Of a stretch of 64,000 nucleotides of DNA, positions 62,165 through 64,000 are shown piece by piece. The notes beneath the pieces were generated by a model. It was not told where the DNA came from. It ran no database searches and saw nothing but the letters and a program-made list of their open reading frames with translations. The DNA comes from Casuarius casuarius (taxonomy: Eukaryota; Chordata; Aves; Casuariiformes; Casuariidae), in NCBI GenBank assembly GCA_003342895.1, contig PTFA01000111.1, positions 2,683,607 through 2,747,606 on the forward strand. Reading direction: 5' to 3'. The translations under genes were made by a program, and so were the position numbers. The number at the start of each line of letters is the position of its first letter. Within the stretch, counting starts at the first letter, position 1.

Positions 62165-62416
62165 ATGGCTGATCTACAGAACAAAAATTCAAGGGCCTGG
62201 TTCCTTTTGCTAGTGGTGGCTTTTTCCTGTGTTGGTGCTATTCCCTCTCCACTCATTCTGAGACCTTCCCAGTCACACATCTTTATCTCTGTAGCCTTCA
62301 CATATGACACAGGAAATCAAATTCTCATGAGCAGGCTTGATACAGGTCTCTGCTGCAGTAGTGTGCAAGAACACGCTCAGGATGATGGTGCAGTTGGGCT
62401 TTTGGGGGTGTGTTGA
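62165..62416 (+). other. Short open frame with a signal-peptide-like N terminus (probably chance)
   Basis: An 83-codon frame starts MADLQNKNSRAW and continues into a hydrophobic stretch FLLLVVAFSCVGA before IPSPL. This layout (charged start, hydrophobic core, small residues at -3/-1) is that of a signal peptide. It opens within a longer frame starting at 62,078. The rest has no recognised domain, and an 85-codon frame lies on the opposite strand. It ends about 150 bp before the CpG island. I do not annotate it as a gene, but it is the one open frame in the desert with a protein-like feature. Confidence 0.12.
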
Positions 62417-63125
62417 TGGAAGGAATACCATATATCCTTCAAGGAACAAGACAGCCCTGACGGTGTAGTTCAGTTGGATGACATAGCAGACAGTTTCAGA
62501 AACATAATCAAACCGTGTGTAAGGCGGATAGCTGCACATTTGGGCATTTCAAGGGGGAAGGTGCTGGGTCTGCCCCNGTCCCAGAAACAAACTTTCTGCA
62601 AACTCCATGTCCCAGACTGAGGCGGGGACTGGTCTTTTCTCGTCGCCCCCCCCACTCCCCTCCGCCGGGCCCCGGCGCCCACCTTCCCCGGCGCGGGCCC
62701 GCCCGCAGCCCCCCGTCCCCCCCCGCCGAGGGGCCGCCCACCCCGCAAGAGGAGCCGCTCCGCCGCTCCCTCCCTGCCTCCCGCTGCACAGCTGCGGCGG
62801 GCGGAGACGCAGCAGCGCGGCACCCCGGCCCCGCGCCCCTCGTCCCCATGCCGCCGCGGGAGCTGCTCGCGGAGGCAGCCCGGCAAGCGGCGGGGAGCCG
62901 CCGCCACCGCCTGCCACCCTCGGCCCGGCTTTCCGCAGCGCCCGGAGGGGAAGGGCTCGGCTCCCGGGGGGCTGCCCGCAGGGGCTAAGCGACTTCGGCG
63001 CCCCCTTTTTTCTTCCTTTCCGCTGGCTCGTGGGCACAGGACGTCTGCTGGATTTGGGGCACCCAAGAGAACGCGAGCCCTTACAGAAAATAGAGCTAAC
63101 AGACCAAATAGTAAGCCGTGTAATT

Positions 63126-63151
63126 AAAAAAAAAAAAAAAAAAAAAAAAAA
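63126..63151 (+). repeat. A26 homopolymer inside the CpG island
   Basis: Twenty-six consecutive A bases, preceded by AGCCGTGTAATT and followed by GACGGGGTGC. It may be a nucleosome-excluding poly(dA:dT) tract or the scar of a retroposed tail. No target-site duplication is visible. Confidence 0.9.
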
Positions 63152-63154
63152 GAC

Positions 63155-63407
63155 GGGGTGCTGCCCAACCCGGTAGCATCGCTTATGCTTGCTTTTGGGG
63201 AGCCACGGAGGCGGACTCTGCACAATGACAGGCGATGAGGAGCTATAAGCCGGCGTCGAGGCGGGCCGCTGCGGGCTGGGATGAACCTGGGGAAGCCGGT
63301 GCCGGACGGGACGCCGGGAGCCAGGTAGCCGCCGCCCGCCCGCCCGCGGCCCCCCGGGCATGGGAGCGGCGGGCAGCGCCTGCTGAGACCGCCGCGCCCG
63401 GCCGCAG
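63155..63407 (+). other. Candidate first exon (mostly 5' UTR) of a rightward gene; start uncertain
   Basis: The 3' boundary is well supported: CCGCAG|GTAAGG at 63,402-63,413 matches the splice-donor consensus. The 5' boundary is a guess within the island. Several short upstream ATGs lie before the donor. One at 63,225 encodes MTGDEEL and stops at 63,248. One at 63,281 runs 15 codons to a TAG at 63,326-63,328. One at 63,360 encodes MGAAGSAC and stops at 63,386. A fourth ATG at 63,235 stays open to the donor (57 codons) and would meet TAA just inside the intron; an in-frame TGA lies at 63,226-63,228. Its translation is Ala/Arg/Pro/Gly-rich, as expected of translated GC-rich leader, so the exon is more likely non-coding with the main start in a later exon. 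Gene identity is unknown. Confidence 0.5.
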
Positions 63408-63413
63408 GTAAGG
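63408..63413 (+). promoter_or_regulatory. Strong splice donor, GTAAGG after CAG
   Basis: CAG|GTAAGG fits the vertebrate 5' splice site consensus at eight of nine positions of CAG|GTAAGT. It supports transcription to the right. Confidence 0.55.
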
Positions 63414-63421
63414 TGCCCTCT

Positions 63422-63438
63422 CCGCCGCCGCCGCCGCC
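63422..63438 (+). repeat. Short CCG/CGG trinucleotide repeat
   Basis: Between five and six CCG units immediately downstream of the first donor, probably at the start of the first intron. Length is in the ordinary range. Confidence 0.85.
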
Positions 63439-63938
63439 TCGGAAACGCTCGGGAGCTGCCCTTGCCCAGCCACGGGCCGGGGGCGCCTTCGACCTCGCCG
63501 GTCTGTGAGTTAGGAGCTGAAGGGGAGGCGGCCGCGCTCGGCGGGGGGCGCGGAGCAGCGGGGTGCGCGCCGCCCGCCCTCAGCGCGTCGCCCCCGCCGC
63601 GCTCGCACTCAGCCAGGGAGGGAAATTCTTCCCTAATGGGAAGCACATGCCCTCGAGTACGCAAAAAAAAAGAAAGAAAAAAGAGAGGAAAATCACCCCC
63701 GCACACCTCAGCCCGCCCCTCAGCCGCGGGCTGGCCGTGCCGCCGCTCGGTCCTGTCCCCCTGCCCCCACGGCGGGGCACGGCTCGGCGGCCGGCGGGAG
63801 AGGCAGCGCCGCCGCCGGCCCCGCCGGCCTCCTCACACAAACCTCCCCGTGAGGGCGGGCGCTCTCCCCCTCAGCGAGGCAGGTTTCCGCGGCGGAGCAA
63901 CGCAGGAGCACAGCAGCACGGCCCGCGCCGTTAAGCCG

Positions 63939-63946
63939 AAGTAAGT
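63939..63946 (+). promoter_or_regulatory. Second splice donor candidate, AA|GTAAGT
   Basis: GCCGAA|GTAAGT at 63,935-63,946 contains the full GTAAGT intron start. It could end an alternative first exon lying between about 63,600 and 63,940, which would mean two alternative first exons in one island. It stands 20 bases before the assembly gap. Confidence 0.4.
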
Positions 63947-63960
63947 TCGCCCCTTCCCTT

Positions 63961-64000
63961 NNNNNNNNNNNNNNNNNNNNNNNNNNNNNNNNNNNNNNNN
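63961..64000. other. Assembly gap (run of N)
   Basis: Forty N bases to the window edge, directly after very GC-rich sequence. This is typical of a sequencing dropout in a GC-rich promoter. The true size is unknown. Confidence 0.98.

Larger units (their letters stand above)
62560..63960. promoter_or_regulatory. CpG island, likely gene promoter
   Basis: Composition changes sharply from AT-rich, CpG-poor DNA to very GC-rich DNA with abundant CpGs for at least 1.4 kb, continuing to the assembly gap. GC boxes are present (GGGCGG at 62,799-62,804, CCGCCCGCCCGCCCGC at 63,331-63,346), and no TATA box is apparent. The left part (62,640-62,760) is C-rich on the plus strand, while 63,250-63,330 is G-rich; such a skew change is typical around start sites. 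Large open frames on both strands (up to 385 codons on the minus strand, 62,549-63,706) are composition artefacts of stop-poor GC-rich DNA and are not genes. Confidence 0.9.

Noticed and set aside
62549..63706. A 385-codon minus-strand open frame, and long frames on the plus strand, in the CpG island
   Set aside because: GC-rich DNA has few stop codons. The translations are Pro/Ala/Arg/Gly-rich low complexity, include a Phe run from the A26 tract and cross an N, and frames are open on both strands at once.
1..64000. Endogenous retrovirus, LTR pair, or other endogenous viral sequence
   Set aside because: No paired long terminal repeats, primer-binding site or recognisable gag, pol or env translation was found. 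The only reverse-transcriptase-like translation is the CR1 LINE remnant at 34,484-34,548.
1..64000. CRISPR array, bacterial operon, phage or plasmid content
   Set aside because: Composition, repeat types, splice signals and the CpG island are those of a vertebrate nuclear genome. No regularly spaced direct repeats are present.

Overview
The window looks like vertebrate nuclear DNA, most probably from a bird or another sauropsid (archosaur or turtle). The background is AT-rich and CpG-poor, and interspersed repeats are sparse. The clearest repeat is a CR1-type LINE tail at 34,462-35,012, where a decayed reading frame still shows the CR1 reverse-transcriptase end (NLMKF...VLHLGR). The other recognisable repeats are old: MIR/CORE-SINE-like and tRNA-derived SINE-like fragments, and short fold-back repeats. 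There is no Alu- or L1-like material. The species cannot be named from the sequence alone.

Layout: bases 1-300 could be the tail of a 3' UTR (AATAAA at 266-271), but this is weak. From about 300 to 62,550 I find no convincing coding exon on either strand. All open frames there are short (150 codons or fewer), lack recognisable domains and splice context, and look like chance frames or old repeats. This is a gene desert or a very long intergenic or intronic stretch. It contains simple repeats, one CR1 fragment, several ancient SINE or fold-back remnants, a few GC-richer patches of unknown origin, and some AT-rich stretches that could be conserved regulatory DNA (not testable here).

From about 62,560 to the assembly gap at 63,961 the composition changes abruptly to a dense CpG island of about 1.4 kb. 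It has GC boxes, a CCG repeat, a 26-base A tract and two strong plus-strand splice donors (after 63,407 and after 63,940). The best reading is the promoter and alternative first exon(s) of a gene running rightwards past the window. The leader before the first donor carries several short upstream ATGs, so a largely non-coding first exon is likely. I could not identify the gene.

I did not find a new biological system. The most useful leads are the orphan CpG-island promoter, a perfect 14-bp-arm hairpin at 41,796-41,827, up to six decayed copies of what may be one ancient fold-back repeat family, and several GC-rich patches that no family I recognise explains. Isolated single N bases occur throughout and look like masked ambiguous positions.
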